DNA of 64,000 bases from Campylobacter pinnipediorum subsp. pinnipediorum (lineage in GTDB: Bacteria; Campylobacterota; Campylobacteria; Campylobacterales; Campylobacteraceae): the NCBI RefSeq assembly GCF_002021925.1, contig NZ_CP012546.1, positions 930,001 to 994,000 on the forward strand, written 5' to 3'. The notes beneath the pieces were generated by a model. It was not told where the DNA came from, did no database searches, and worked only from the letters and a program-made list of their open reading frames with translations. Of the stretch, positions 41,515 to 51,540 are shown in pieces; within the stretch, counting starts at the first letter, position 1; the number at the start of each line of letters is the position of its first letter. The translations under genes and the position numbers were made by a program.

Positions 41515-42381
41515 TTAATTACTATCATCAAAATAATCAAAATGAACATCTATATCCCAATTGAATTTAAACTTTTCTTTTATGAGATTTTCAATTTCAT
41601 CTGAAATATCATGAGCTTCGTTTAAACTCAAAGTTTTATTAAACACCACATGATAACTCAAAAAATACCTATTTCCGCTCTGTCTTGATTTTACATCGTG
41701 CAAACTAAGCACCTCTTCTCTTTGCAAAATAAGTTGCACGACCTCACACAATATCTTTTCATCTATACTACCATCTAAAAGCATATAAGAACTTTGTTTT
41801 ATCAACAAAAAAGCAGAATATATAATATAACAACTAGCTAAAATTCCAAATAAACTATCAAAAATATAAAGATTGGTAAAGCTTATAAATACAAAAGCTA
41901 ACAAAACAGCAAGATTGGCAACAAGATCACCTTTATAGTGTTGCATATCTGTTTTTACAACCAAATTATCAGTCTTTTTAAAAGCATAATACAACAAAAA
42001 AACGATAATGGCTGTAAAAAACAATGAAAATAGCATAGCAAATATTGAAATTTCAATATCTAAATTATGATTGTTCTGAACGAGCTTCATTATACTTTGA
42101 TAAAATAAAAATATTCCAATACAAGATATGATCAATCCTTGAGTAAAAGCTGCCAAACTCTCAAGCTTTGAGTATCCAAAATTAAAAGTAGAATCTGGAC
42201 TTTGGGATGATTTTTTAAGAACAAATAAATTTAAAAAAGATACAAAACTATCAAAGAACGAATCAACAGCCGAATTAATAAGAAGTATAGAACTGCTTAA
42301 AAAACCGGCTACTATTTTGACAATAGCCGAAATCAAAGCTATAATAGAAGCTAAAAAAATCGCCTTTGTTTCAAGTTTCAT
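41515..42381 (-). CDS. Cation diffusion facilitator (FieF-like) transporter
   Basis: 288 residues with about six TM helices: AIFLASIIALISAIVKIVAG, LLINSAVDSFFDSFVSFLN and SCIGIFLFYQSIMKLVQN. A metal-binding DSFFDS pair is seen in TM2 and HYKGDLVANLAVLL in TM5, where relatives have HxxxD. The cytosolic C-terminus (LHDVKSRQSGNRYFLSYHVV) is typical. It exports divalent Zn, Fe or Mn using protons. Sandwiched between the two agmatine genes (1-bp overlap with aguA), yet its job seems unrelated. Confidence 0.85.
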   Translation of the reverse strand: MKLETKAIFLASIIALISAIVKIVAGFLSSSILLINSAVDSFFDSFVSFLNLFVLKKSSQSPDSTFNFGYSKLESLAAFTQGLIISCIGIFLFYQSIMKLVQNNHNLDIEISIFAMLFSLFFTAIIVFLLYYAFKKTDNLVVKTDMQHYKGDLVANLAVLLAFVFISFTNLYIFDSLFGILASCYIIYSAFLLIKQSSYMLLDGSIDEKILCEVVQLILQREEVLSLHDVKSRQSGNRYFLSYHVVFNKTLSLNEAHDISDEIENLIKEKFKFNWDIDVHFDYFDDSN

Positions 42382-43355
42382 TATATTTTTAAAAATTTAT
42401 TTTGGCTAGAACAATGAAGCGATCCATTTTGACGAACAAAAACCAAAGAATTTACACCAATTATCTCCAAATTTGGTAGAGCATTTTTAAGTTTTTGTAT
42501 AACAATATCATCGTTGTCATCATTATAAGTAGGAACTATAAGAGCATTGTTTATAAAAATAAAATTTGTATATGTACAACCTAGCCTCTTACCTTCAAAA
42601 AATTTTGCCTTTGGAATTGGTAGTGAGATTAGGTTAAATCCGGTTTTTTTAAGCTCATCTTCCATTTTTTTTAGCTCTTTGAAATGTTCATCATTTTCAT
42701 CATCACAACTAGCATAAGCTATAGTGTCGCTTGATATAAAACGAGCTAATGTATCTATATGATGATCTGTATCGTCACCTTTTATAAATCCATGTTTAAG
42801 CCATATAATCTTTTCGAGTCCGAAAAGATTTTTTAACTCTTTTTCAAGCATCTCTTTTGTTAAATTTGGATTTCTATTTTTATTAAGCAAACAATATTCT
42901 GTTGTTAAAAGCACGCCTTTTGAATTAAAATCGACACTTCCACCTTCTAAAACCATATCAATGCTTTTTAGATTTTTATTTAAGAATTTATTTAATTTTA
43001 CATTTAGAGCATTATCATTTAATGAACTAAATTTATCACCCCAAGCATTAAATTTAAAATCATAACTTACAAGTTCATTATCCGATAAAACATCTATACT
43101 TCCATAATCCCTTATCCAAGTATCATCTGTGTCTATATTGTAAAATTCACAATTTTTAAATTTAGAAAACCTTTTTAACACTTCATCATCAGGACATATC
43201 AAAATACATTTTTCAAAAGCACTAACAACACTAACTAACTCTTCATAGCTTGTTAGGATTTCCTCTAAATATGGACTCCAATCTGTATTTTTATGCGGTA
43301 ATGACAAAAGCAAACTTTCTTGTTTTTCCCACTCTCCAAAAGCTCTAATACTCAT
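42381..43355 (-). CDS. aguA: Agmatine deiminase
   Basis: 324 residues of the peptidyl-arginine-deiminase-like family. Motifs: DDTWIRDYGSIDVL, VLEGGSVDFNSKGVLLTTEY, GDDTDHHIDTLARFISSDT and the catalytic Cys in NGSLHCSSQN near the end. It converts agmatine to N-carbamoylputrescine, the substrate of AguB. Starts inside the end of the small membrane protein gene upstream (4-bp overlap). Confidence 0.9.
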   Translation of the reverse strand: MSIRAFGEWEKQESLLLSLPHKNTDWSPYLEEILTSYEELVSVVSAFEKCILICPDDEVLKRFSKFKNCEFYNIDTDDTWIRDYGSIDVLSDNELVSYDFKFNAWGDKFSSLNDNALNVKLNKFLNKNLKSIDMVLEGGSVDFNSKGVLLTTEYCLLNKNRNPNLTKEMLEKELKNLFGLEKIIWLKHGFIKGDDTDHHIDTLARFISSDTIAYASCDDENDEHFKELKKMEDELKKTGFNLISLPIPKAKFFEGKRLGCTYTNFIFINNALIVPTYNDDNDDIVIQKLKNALPNLEIIGVNSLVFVRQNGSLHCSSQNKFLKI

Positions 43356-43600
43356 TTTGTTTTACTCTCTTTATAAATTTTATAAATACCATATAATGTG
43401 ATAAAAATCCAAAAAACTTCTATCAAAAAAGAACCCAAATTAAAATGCACTAAAAGTGAAATTATAAGCAATATTGCACCGACTAAATTTATAAGCTGAT
43501 AAGCCAAACTCTTTTGATTTATCTTTTCAATTTGTAAAAGAAAATATGCACCAACCACACACAACATACCTAAAAAACCTATAATTTGAAATATATCCAT
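43352..43600 (-). CDS. Small membrane protein, CBU_0592-like
   Basis: 82 residues with three TM helices: IIGFLGMLCVVGAYFLLQIE, YQLINLVGAILLIISLLVHF and FLIEVFWIFITLYGIYKIY. The family is short and unstudied; the G..G...YFL pattern and Y.L.NL.GA.L are typical. The first gene of the aguA-CDF-aguB run. Role unknown. Confidence 0.75.
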   Translation of the reverse strand: MDIFQIIGFLGMLCVVGAYFLLQIEKINQKSLAYQLINLVGAILLIISLLVHFNLGSFLIEVFWIFITLYGIYKIYKESKTK

Positions 43601-43710
43601 TATACACCTTAAATTTTAAAGACATTATTTTATCACAAAGATTATAAAAGCTAAATTTACTATTTTTAGATACAATGCAAAATTTGATTTTTATTTTTTT
43701 GGATTGCTAA

Positions 43711-44358
43711 ATGGATATTGAGTTTATTTTAAAATTTTACCCTATGTATATTGAGGCTGGAATACTCACCATTAAGCTTGCATTTTTAGGTATATTTTTT
43801 TCTATAATTATAGGAATATTTTGTGTTGCTATAAGATTTTATAATATCAAATTTGCACTACCAATAATAACCTCATATGTAGAAATTTCAAGAAACACGC
43901 CACTTTTAATACAGCTATTTTTTCTTTATTATGGCTTACCAAAGCTTGGCATAAATATAGATAGCTTTACTTGTGCTGTTATAGGGCTTACTTTTTTAGG
44001 TGGCAGTTACATGGCAGAAAGTTTTAGACTTGGATATGAAGCAGTTAGAAAATCACAAATAGAAGCTGGTCTTAGTCTTGGTTTAAACAATATACAAATT
44101 TTATATCACATAATAACACCACAAGCATTTACAATTTCACTTCCTAGCATAAGTGCAAATATTATATTCTTGCTTAAAGAAACATCAATAGTTAGCATAA
44201 TAGCACTTGGGGATCTTGTGTATGTAGCAAAAGATCTTATAGGACTTTATTATAAAACAGATGAAGCTTTATTTATGTTAGTAATTAGTTACCTAATAAT
44301 TATTTTACCGATATCCTTATTTTTAGGATTTATAGAGAGGATTGCTCGTGCAAGATAG
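43711..44358 (+). CDS. Polar amino-acid ABC transporter permease (1)
   Basis: 215 residues, about five TM helices, HisM/GlnP family: VEISRNTPLLIQLFFLYYGL near 60-80 and EAGLSLGLNNIQILYHIITP (EAA loop) near 125-145, which docks onto the ATPase. It forms the membrane pore with the next permease. Overlaps it by 11-17 bp. Substrate follows the CjaA-like binding protein at the end of the operon. A -10-like TACAAT lies at 43672. Confidence 0.9.
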   Translation: MDIEFILKFYPMYIEAGILTIKLAFLGIFFSIIIGIFCVAIRFYNIKFALPIITSYVEISRNTPLLIQLFFLYYGLPKLGINIDSFTCAVIGLTFLGGSYMAESFRLGYEAVRKSQIEAGLSLGLNNIQILYHIITPQAFTISLPSISANIIFLLKETSIVSIIALGDLVYVAKDLIGLYYKTDEALFMLVISYLIIILPISLFLGFIERIARAR

Positions 44359-45013
44359 CTTATTATTTAGCACACAAAACATAATACGACTTGCTGAAGG
44401 ATTATTGGTTAGTATAGAAATTTCTATAATATCAATAATTATTTCAATAATTGGTGGAGTATTTTTTGGCATTATTATGAGTTTAAAAAATAAATTTATC
44501 TATATTTTTTTAAAAATTTGTTTAGAGGCAATAAGAATAATGCCAACCATAGTGTGGCTTTTTATATTTTATTTTGGGCTAGCAAGAGCTATGAATTTGC
44601 ACCTAAGTGCATTTAGTGCAAGTTTGATAGTATTTAGCGTTTGGGGTGTGTTTGAAATGATGGATATAGTAAGAGGAGCTATTGTATCAATCCCGAAACA
44701 TCAATTTGAAAGCTCAACCGCACTAGGGCTTAATAAAATACAAATTTATATATATATTATAATACCTCTAACCATGAGGAGATTAGCTCCTAGCGCTGTA
44801 AATTTACTAAGTCGTATGATAAAAACAACTTCTATAGTTGTATTAATAGGTGTTGTTGAAGTTGTAAAAGTAGGACAACAAATAGTAGAAAGAAATGTTT
44901 TTAATAATAATATGGCACCGTTTTTAATATATGGTGTAATTTTTATATTATATTTTTTAATATGCTACCCAATATCAAAATTATCTCAAAAACTTGAAAA
45001 ACGCTGGATGTGA
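44342..45013 (+). CDS. Polar amino-acid ABC transporter permease (2)
   Basis: 223 residues from TTG 44342 or, equally plausible, GTG 44348. Second HisM-type pore subunit: [39 protein letters not shown] and [20 protein letters not shown] (EAA loop). Overlapping neighbours on both sides, so the three genes are translationally coupled. Confidence 0.9.
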   Translation: MLVQDSLLFSTQNIIRLAEGLLVSIEISIISIIISIIGGVFFGIIMSLKNKFIYIFLKICLEAIRIMPTIVWLFIFYFGLARAMNLHLSAFSASLIVFSVWGVFEMMDIVRGAIVSIPKHQFESSTALGLNKIQIYIYIIIPLTMRRLAPSAVNLLSRMIKTTSIVVLIGVVEVVKVGQQIVERNVFNNNMAPFLIYGVIFILYFLICYPISKLSQKLEKRWM

Positions 45014-45021
45014 GGAACAAA

Positions 45022-45759
45022 ATGAATATACTAGAGCTCAAAAATGTTAATAAATTTTATGGACAAACTCAAGCGTTAAAGGATATAAACTTAAGTTTAA
45101 AAAAAGGGGAAGTTATAGTTTTACTTGGTCCTTCTGGGTGTGGAAAATCCACAACTCTTAGATGTATAAATGGGCTTGAAAATATTCAAAGTGGGGAAAT
45201 AATACTAAATGGAGATATTGTTACAAAAGACTATAAAAATTGGACTAAAATGAGACAAAGAGTTGGAATGGTGTTTCAACACTATGAACTTTTTGATCAC
45301 TTAAACGTCATAGAAAATATACTCCTTGCACCTATAAAAGCACAAAAACGAGATAAAAAAGAAGTAGAAGTTGAAGCTGATAAATGGCTAGAAAAAGTTG
45401 GTCTTATAGACAAAAAATATGCAAAACCAAAAGAGCTCAGCGGGGGACAAAAGCAAAGAATAGCTATAGTAAGAAGTTTATGTATGAATCCAGAAGTTAT
45501 GCTATTTGATGAAGTAACAGCTGCTCTTGATCCAGAAATTACAAGAGAAGTTTTAGATGTGATAATAAATTTAGCAAAAGACGGAATGAGTATGCTTATA
45601 GTAACTCATGAGATGGGTTTTGCAAAATCTGTTGCTGATAAAATAGTCTTTATGGATGATGGAAAAATAGTAGAAGAAACTACTCCTAATGATTTTTTTA
45701 CAAATCCAAAAACACAAAGAGCAAAAAAATTTTTAAATTTATTCACTTTTAATAAGTAA
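45022..45759 (+). CDS. Polar amino-acid ABC transporter ATP-binding protein
   Basis: 245 residues from ATG 45022 (GAGG six bases upstream). Walker [15 protein letters not shown]-loop [10 protein letters not shown], signature [15 protein letters not shown], Walker [15 protein letters not shown], switch His in IVTHEMGF. Energises the two permeases above. GlnQ/HisP-type. Confidence 0.93.
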   Translation: MNILELKNVNKFYGQTQALKDINLSLKKGEVIVLLGPSGCGKSTTLRCINGLENIQSGEIILNGDIVTKDYKNWTKMRQRVGMVFQHYELFDHLNVIENILLAPIKAQKRDKKEVEVEADKWLEKVGLIDKKYAKPKELSGGQKQRIAIVRSLCMNPEVMLFDEVTAALDPEITREVLDVIINLAKDGMSMLIVTHEMGFAKSVADKIVFMDDGKIVEETTPNDFFTNPKTQRAKKFLNLFTFNK

Positions 45760-45820
45760 TCTCAATTATTTACTTTGTTTGGTTAGAATTTCTTACTAAT
45801 TTTAAACACAGGAGATACAG

Positions 45821-46654
45821 ATGAAAAAAATAATTTCATTTTTAGCATTAGCTGTTGCTATATTTTTAGCAGGTTGTGGAGATAATACAACAACACAAAA
45901 AGACAGCATTACTAAGATAAAAGAGAGAGGATTTATTCGCATAGGGGTTTTTAGCGACAAGCCACCGTTTGGATTTGTTGATTCAAATGGTAAAAATCAA
46001 GGATATGATATATATCTTGCAAAACGTATAGCTAAAGATTTATTAGGTGATGAAAACAAGATTAAATTTGAATTAGTTGAAGCTGCTAGCAGAGTAGAGT
46101 TTTTAGTGGCTGATAAAGTAGATGTAATACTAGCAAACTTTACAGTTACTCCTGAACGCAAAGAAATTGTTGATTTTGCATTACCTTACATGAAGGTTGC
46201 ACTAGGCGTTGTAAGTCCATCAGGAGATGTTGTAAGTGACATATCTCAACTAAAAGATAAAAAACTTATAGTAAATAAAGGAACTACAGCTGATGCGTAT
46301 TTTACAAAAAACCATCCTGAAATAAAACTAATAAAATTTGATCAAAACACAGAAACATTTGCTGCTTTGCTTGATGGTCGTGGTGCAGCTTTAGCACATG
46401 ACAATACGTTATTATTCGCTTGGATTAAAGAAAATCAGGGTTTTAATATAGGAATACAAACATTAGGAGATCAAGACTACATAGCACCGGCTGTAAATAA
46501 AGGAAACAAAGTATTGCTTGATTGGATAAATAATGAAATAACCAAACTTGAAGAAGAAAATTTCTTCCACAAAGCTTATGATGAAACATTAAAAAATATA
46601 TATAGCGATGATATAAAACCTGAAGCAGTTGTTGTAGAGGGCGGTAAGATATAA
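45821..46654 (+). CDS. cjaA: CjaA-like amino-acid (cysteine-type) binding lipoprotein
   Basis: 277 residues. Lipoprotein signal ending LAVAIFLAGCGDN (lipobox LAGC). The mature domain has RIGVFSDKPPFGFVDSNGKN, QGYDIYLAKRIAKDLLGDEN, then DKVDVILANFTVTPERKEIV and NKGTTADAYFTKNHPEIKL, very close to Campylobacter CjaA, a cysteine-binding surface antigen. Its own RBS (AGGAGATACAG) and a possible -10 TAGAAT (45785) suggest extra expression beyond the permease operon. Substrate is inferred from family. Confidence 0.88.
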   Translation: MKKIISFLALAVAIFLAGCGDNTTTQKDSITKIKERGFIRIGVFSDKPPFGFVDSNGKNQGYDIYLAKRIAKDLLGDENKIKFELVEAASRVEFLVADKVDVILANFTVTPERKEIVDFALPYMKVALGVVSPSGDVVSDISQLKDKKLIVNKGTTADAYFTKNHPEIKLIKFDQNTETFAALLDGRGAALAHDNTLLFAWIKENQGFNIGIQTLGDQDYIAPAVNKGNKVLLDWINNEITKLEEENFFHKAYDETLKNIYSDDIKPEAVVVEGGKI

Positions 46655-46656
46655 AG

Positions 46657-46685
46657 AAGTATAGGGGTTTTAAACTCCTATACTT
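46657..46685. terminator. Bidirectional terminator between cjaA and ftsZ
   Basis: AAGTATAGG and CCTATACTT form a perfect 9-bp stem around GGTTTTAAACT, directly after the cjaA stop and before the convergent ftsZ stop. No long T tract follows on either strand, but the placement is typical. Confidence 0.7.
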
Positions 46686-46696
46686 AATACTTATTG

Positions 46697-47815
46697 TTAG
46701 TCTAATTTATGGCGCATATAAGATGGAACATCTATCTGCTCTGAATACATATCATCGCCACTTACTTTTTGAAGCATTAAAATTCTATCTCTTTTGTTAT
46801 TTATATTAGTATTTACACTCTCTTCAACTTTTTTATCTTGCTCTATCTCAAATCCAGTTGCAACTATAGTTACCTCTATTTTATTATTTTCAAAAGTATC
46901 ATCTTCAGTTGTACCAAAAATAATATCAGCATCTTCATCAGCAGCGCTTTCTACTATATGCATAGCATCTGTTATATCAGAAAGTGGTGTGCTTGGATGG
47001 TGTCTAAAATGTATTAAAACACCCATAGCACCATTTATATCTATATCTCCTAATAAAGGCGATTGTATAGCCTCTTTGATAGCTTCTTGAGCCGCATTTT
47101 CGCCAGTTGCTTCACCGACACCCATTATAGCCATACCTCTATGGCTCATTATAGTTCTAACATCAGCAAAGTCAATATTTACATAACCATTTCCAAGTAT
47201 AACTGTACTCATACCACCAACAGCACGAGCAAGAACATTATCAACAACTCTAAAGCTCTCATCTATACTTGCTTTTTTATCCATAACATTTCTTAGCTTT
47301 TCATTAGATATAACAATTATAGAATCACACTCTTTTCTTAGCTCTTCAAGTCCAAGATTTGCTAATTTTAGTCTTTTTCTTCCCTCAAACTCAAAAGGCA
47401 AAGTAACAACAGAAACAGCCAAAGCTCCACTTTCTTTTGTTGCCTGTGCTATTATAGGGGCAGCGCCTGTTCCGGTTCCACCACCAAGACCAGCAGCTAT
47501 AAACACTATATCTGTGCCTTCTAATACACTTTTTATCTCATCGTAGCTTTCTAAAGCTGCCTCTCTACCGACATCTGGTTTCATGCCGGCACCAAGACCT
47601 CTTGTCTTTTTTTCGCCAAGCTGAATTTTATTGTGTGCGTTTGAATTCTTAAGAGCCTGAGCATCGGTGTTTGCAACAATCAGATCAATATCAAGACTAG
47701 AATACTCTCTTATGATTCTATTGATCATATTACTACCACCACCACCTACTCCAATAGCTTTTATCTTTGTTCCATACAAATTATCATTTTCTTCCACTCT
47801 AAAACCACCACTCAT
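46697..47815 (-). CDS. ftsZ: Cell division GTPase FtsZ
   Basis: 372 residues from ATG 47815 (AAGGAGATAAAT upstream), not the earlier in-frame ATG. Tubulin signature AAGLGGGTGTGAAP, N-terminal KAIGVGGGGSNMINRIIRE, T7 loop NIDFADVRTIMSHRG. The C-terminal IDVPSYMRHKLD is the conserved peptide that binds FtsA. Polymerises into the Z ring. Follows ftsA on the same strand, 46 bp gap. Confidence 0.97.
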   Translation of the reverse strand: MSGGFRVEENDNLYGTKIKAIGVGGGGSNMINRIIREYSSLDIDLIVANTDAQALKNSNAHNKIQLGEKKTRGLGAGMKPDVGREAALESYDEIKSVLEGTDIVFIAAGLGGGTGTGAAPIIAQATKESGALAVSVVTLPFEFEGRKRLKLANLGLEELRKECDSIIVISNEKLRNVMDKKASIDESFRVVDNVLARAVGGMSTVILGNGYVNIDFADVRTIMSHRGMAIMGVGEATGENAAQEAIKEAIQSPLLGDIDINGAMGVLIHFRHHPSTPLSDITDAMHIVESAADEDADIIFGTTEDDTFENNKIEVTIVATGFEIEQDKKVEESVNTNINNKRDRILMLQKVSGDDMYSEQIDVPSYMRHKLD

Positions 47816-47861
47816 ATTTATCTCCTTAAAATTCATACAATAAAATTATATCTCAAACGGC

Positions 47862-49292
47862 TCAAAACCATTGAGTCATCCAGTGCCATATTTTACTAAA
47901 TACACTTGGATTTTTTTCATGTTTTATATCTGATATATCCAACAACTCATCTTTTATATCTTTTTCGCCATTATCTTGAAATTGTTCTGTGCCTTTTGTA
48001 TATTTAAATCCAAATTCCTCTTGTTCTTTATTTTCTTCATTATTTAACAAGCTATCTTCTTCAAAAAGATTTTTCAAACGAGCTTTTGAAGATACTATTG
48101 ATTCATTTTTATATCTCATCTTTTTTTCAGAATCAATCTCGTATGGAGTAAAGTGACCGGCTCCATACATACAAAGCCCTATAACACAAGAATTTGATGG
48201 ATCTCTTATAACCTCATACAACCCTTCCATATTTTTAGGTTTTGCTATTCTTATTTGATATTTATCAAATACCATGCTAGCCAATTCTTTAAATCCATCT
48301 AGTTTTGTCATTCCGCCAGTAAACACAACACCAGCGCCTAGCATATCCTTGTGTTTTAATTCATTTTTGCTATTTTGAATAATATTTGACAAAAATACTA
48401 ATGTTTCCTCAGCTCTTGCATATATAACCTTAGAGATAATATCTAAAGAAACCTCATTACTTTTATTCTCATCGCCAAGTTCAGGAAGTTCTATTAAATC
48501 TGTGGATTTAGCAATCAAAGAACCATAGCCTATCTTTATCTCTTCTGCTTTTGGCAAAGGAGTATGAAGTGCTATAGACAGATCATTTGTTATATGAGAA
48601 GAACCAACAGGTAAAAAGTCATTAAAAATAATAGAATTTCCAGAATGGACAACAACATCAGAAACAGAGCCACCTATATCTATCAAAGCAGCACCTAACT
48701 CTTTTTCATCATCATTTAAAGTAGCTATAGAGGAAGCATAACCTGATAAAACTATATTATCTATCTCTATACCGGCTAAATTTATTGCTTTTTTTAGATT
48801 GTTTAAAATAGACTTTTGAACAATTATAATATGAGCATGAACCTCAAGCCTAGTGCCGTTCATACCCAAAGGATCTTCAATATGTTCTTGCTCATCAACT
48901 TTAAAGTTATAAGGTAAAACATGAAGCTTTTCATAATCAGTAGAAACACTTGCATAATGATTTGCTATCTGCATAGCTCTTTCTATCTCACTTATGCCTA
49001 TCTCGTGATTTGGTATATTTACAACGCCATTACTATCTAAACTTTTTGTATTAGCACCAGATATTGACACAATAACCTTATCATATCTGGTTCCAGCAAC
49101 CCTTTGTGCATTTGTTAATGCATTCTTGACAGATTTAGAAGCTAATTCTATATTTGTAATAGCACCTTTTTTTACACCGTTTGCTTTTTCTGTTCCTATA
49201 CCTATTATTTTCATTCCATCATCGCTGTATTCAGCCATAACAGCTCTAACTTGGAAAGAACCTATGTCTATACCTAAAATTTTAATACTCAA
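47862..49292 (-). CDS. ftsA: Cell division protein FtsA
   Basis: 476 residues, actin-like. Phosphate-1 motif GIDIGSFQVRAVMAEY, phosphate-2 GAALIDIGGSVSDVVVHSG, adenosine motif GVVFTGGMTKLDGFKELA. The C-terminus SVFSKIWHWMTQWF is the amphipathic membrane-targeting helix. Tethers FtsZ filaments to the membrane. Somewhat longer than E. coli FtsA owing to a charged linker near 400-450. 5 bp from ppiD. Confidence 0.96.
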   Translation of the reverse strand: MSIKILGIDIGSFQVRAVMAEYSDDGMKIIGIGTEKANGVKKGAITNIELASKSVKNALTNAQRVAGTRYDKVIVSISGANTKSLDSNGVVNIPNHEIGISEIERAMQIANHYASVSTDYEKLHVLPYNFKVDEQEHIEDPLGMNGTRLEVHAHIIIVQKSILNNLKKAINLAGIEIDNIVLSGYASSIATLNDDEKELGAALIDIGGSVSDVVVHSGNSIIFNDFLPVGSSHITNDLSIALHTPLPKAEEIKIGYGSLIAKSTDLIELPELGDENKSNEVSLDIISKVIYARAEETLVFLSNIIQNSKNELKHKDMLGAGVVFTGGMTKLDGFKELASMVFDKYQIRIAKPKNMEGLYEVIRDPSNSCVIGLCMYGAGHFTPYEIDSEKKMRYKNESIVSSKARLKNLFEEDSLLNNEENKEQEEFGFKYTKGTEQFQDNGEKDIKDELLDISDIKHEKNPSVFSKIWHWMTQWF

Positions 49293-49297
49293 AACAA

Positions 49298-50758
49298 TTA
49301 CCTTTTGATATATTCTTCTACTTTATAGCGTTTTTGCAACGCATTGGTTAAATCTTTTATAAGCTCATTGTTTTTCAATGTAGCAATATTTTCACTAACT
49401 AACTTTTTATCACTAACTAAACCATCAGGAAGCAATTTTTGTTCCAAAATTTCATATATAACAGCCTTGTTATCTAAAATAACATAACCTTTTTTGTTAG
49501 TAGAAGAAAACACATGATCTATAAAGTTTCCACTTTCTAACATATCTAGCCCGTCTATGTCTTTTTGATCTGTTCTACTAATGCTTGCTACGCTAGCTTT
49601 TTTCACATCAAAATCAGCAATTTCTTTTTTTACCTTAGCATCTAAAATTTCTTTTTCTTTTTCAAGTTTAAAAGCCTCCAAAACTTCATCTTTTGCTTCA
49701 TCGTATGTTTTTGTTTTGGATTTTTCGATCTCATTCAATTTCAGTATTATATATCCATTATTGTAAATTATAGGCTTAACAACATCTCCTACACTTAATT
49801 TATTTAAATTCTCTATATCAAAAGGTGTTTGGCTAGCAAAAAAGTTTATATCTTCTGTTGTTTGAACTTCACCTTTTTTAAGTTCTGTGTATCTCTTTAA
49901 AGCAGCAGTTTTATTCTCCTGTAAAGCATAATCTCTTTTTACAAGATCCTTAGCTTCTTCAAAAGATTTAATTTTATCTTCTGAATTTCTATAGCTATCT
50001 TTGTTATCTTCATAGTAGCTCTTTAAAACATCATCGCTCGCTTTTAGATCACCATTTGGTATAAAAATGCTGCCAAATTTATATTTATCTTCTGTCATAT
50101 AGTTATTTTTATTTTTTTTCCAAAATTTCTTCATTTCATCTTTAGCTATAACAATCTCATTATCACTTATGGTTACTATTTTAAAAGCAACTTCATCTTT
50201 CATATTAAATATAGCAGACATCATAGAAATATCATCATCATTAGCTGACACCCTTATAGCTTGTGATAATTTTTCTATTAAAATAGAGCGTTTTAGATTT
50301 TTCTCAAAATCTTGCGGGTTTATTCTTGAGCGCCTTAATACATCTTTGTATATTTTTTCATCAAAAACACCATCTTTTTGAAAATTACTATCCGATACTA
50401 TATATTTTATAATATCATCATCATTTACACTCAAACCTATATCATCGGCAAAATTTAAAAGCAAAGAGTCTCTTATGCTTGCATCAAGAGCTAAATTTTG
50501 AAGCCCCATATCACTTGCTTTTTCTTCACTTAGCTGACCATTAAAAACATTATTATAATAACTAAAAAGTTGAGAGTATTTTTCGTTTAACTCTTGAACA
50601 CTTATATTTCTATGACCTACTTTTGCAACAGATGTCGATCTATTTGAGTTAAAATCATAAGCTCCCCAACCCACAAAACCAGCTCCAACAAAAGCTATAG
50701 TGCTTATCCAAATTGTAACTACAAGATATTTTTTACGCTTTTGCATCCATGTTATCAT
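49298..50758 (-). CDS. Periplasmic PpiD/SurA-like peptidyl-prolyl isomerase
   Basis: 486 residues. N-terminal anchor, YLVVTIWISTIAFVGAGFVG, then a SurA_N-type region (VAKVGHRNISVQELNEKYSQ; NPQDFEKNLKRSILIEKLSQ) and a parvulin-like domain (FFASQTPFDIENLNKLSVGD, VVKPIIYNNGYIILKLNEI). Anchored foldase helping outer-membrane proteins. PpiD-like in layout. Co-directional with ftsA. Confidence 0.85.
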   Translation of the reverse strand: MITWMQKRKKYLVVTIWISTIAFVGAGFVGWGAYDFNSNRSTSVAKVGHRNISVQELNEKYSQLFSYYNNVFNGQLSEEKASDMGLQNLALDASIRDSLLLNFADDIGLSVNDDDIIKYIVSDSNFQKDGVFDEKIYKDVLRRSRINPQDFEKNLKRSILIEKLSQAIRVSANDDDISMMSAIFNMKDEVAFKIVTISDNEIVIAKDEMKKFWKKNKNNYMTEDKYKFGSIFIPNGDLKASDDVLKSYYEDNKDSYRNSEDKIKSFEEAKDLVKRDYALQENKTAALKRYTELKKGEVQTTEDINFFASQTPFDIENLNKLSVGDVVKPIIYNNGYIILKLNEIEKSKTKTYDEAKDEVLEAFKLEKEKEILDAKVKKEIADFDVKKASVASISRTDQKDIDGLDMLESGNFIDHVFSSTNKKGYVILDNKAVIYEILEQKLLPDGLVSDKKLVSENIATLKNNELIKDLTNALQKRYKVEEYIKR

Positions 50759-50848
50759 TTTTATTCCTTAAAATTACTTTTATAAAATTATGCGATTTTA
50801 CCTTTTTTAGGCTTTAAATAACGTTAAATTATACTAACTAACAGCTTG

Positions 50849-51424
50849 TTAGTACTTAGCTTTTGAGTAAAGTTCAATAAGTTTACAACTATTTTCCAAA
50901 ATAGCAACATCTTTTGCGAGTTGCTCTGCCGTTCTACCAAAAGCATAAACCCCATATCCTTTTATAAGTACTAAATTTGTCTGCTTTTCAATCATATATC
51001 TATAAATTTCAGTTTGCGCCCTTTCATACCAATCTTCAAATTGTTTAGGATCGTAAACTAAAATTTTATTAAATTTCATATATCCAAAGTAGTCTTTTGG
51101 GTGAAGGCTGCTATATTTAAGGCTATAAGCAGTAGCATAATGAGGCATAGCATAGCATATATATTTGGCTTCATTTATATTTTTATAAATATTTGAATGT
51201 ATATATGCATCTATACTTGCTTCATTCCATCTATAATCTTGCTTAGATGATAATAAAATCAAATCATCATCCCCTAAATCATCAAAAATAGCATTTTGCC
51301 TATTAATCAAAAACTGGCTTCCTTCTATTCTTGTCGATATAGAACCATGAAAAACACCAAAAAAATTCTTTCTAAACATAGAAAGCGAAACTTTTTTTAA
51401 TTTATCCTTAGAATACTGCAAATC
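50849..51424 (-). CDS. Class II aldolase/adducin family protein
   Basis: 191 residues from ATG 51424 (GGAGATATT upstream); a longer frame to 51481 is hydrophobic leader-like and lacks an RBS. FGVFHGSISTRIEGSQFLIN, then ICYAMPHYATAYSLKYSSLH and LIKGYGVYAFGRTAEQLAKD fit the family, but the usual metal His cluster (HTH) is reduced to MPHYAT and the second HxH is absent. A true aldolase is doubtful; it may be a divergent non-catalytic relative. Divergent from rsmH. Confidence 0.75.
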   Translation of the reverse strand, partial: DLQYSKDKLKKVSLSMFRKNFFGVFHGSISTRIEGSQFLINRQNAIFDDLGDDDLILLSSKQDYRWNEASIDAYIHSNIYKNINEAKYICYAMPHYATAYSLKYSSLHPKDYFGYMKFNKILVYDPKQFEDWYERAQTEIYRYMIEKQTNLVLIKGYGVYAFGRTAEQLAKDVAILENSCKLIELYSKAKY

Positions 51425-51540
51425 CATAATAATATCTCCAAAAAATTTATATAAAACAATAAAATACATAAAATTATACACAATTTATTTTTTTAAGTAA
51501 AATTTTGATACATTTATATAAAAAATAAAGGTTTTATATT

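Noticed and set aside
47063-47296. Rightward ORF inside ftsZ (77 codons)
   Set aside because: Antisense of a strongly conserved gene; low-complexity translation.
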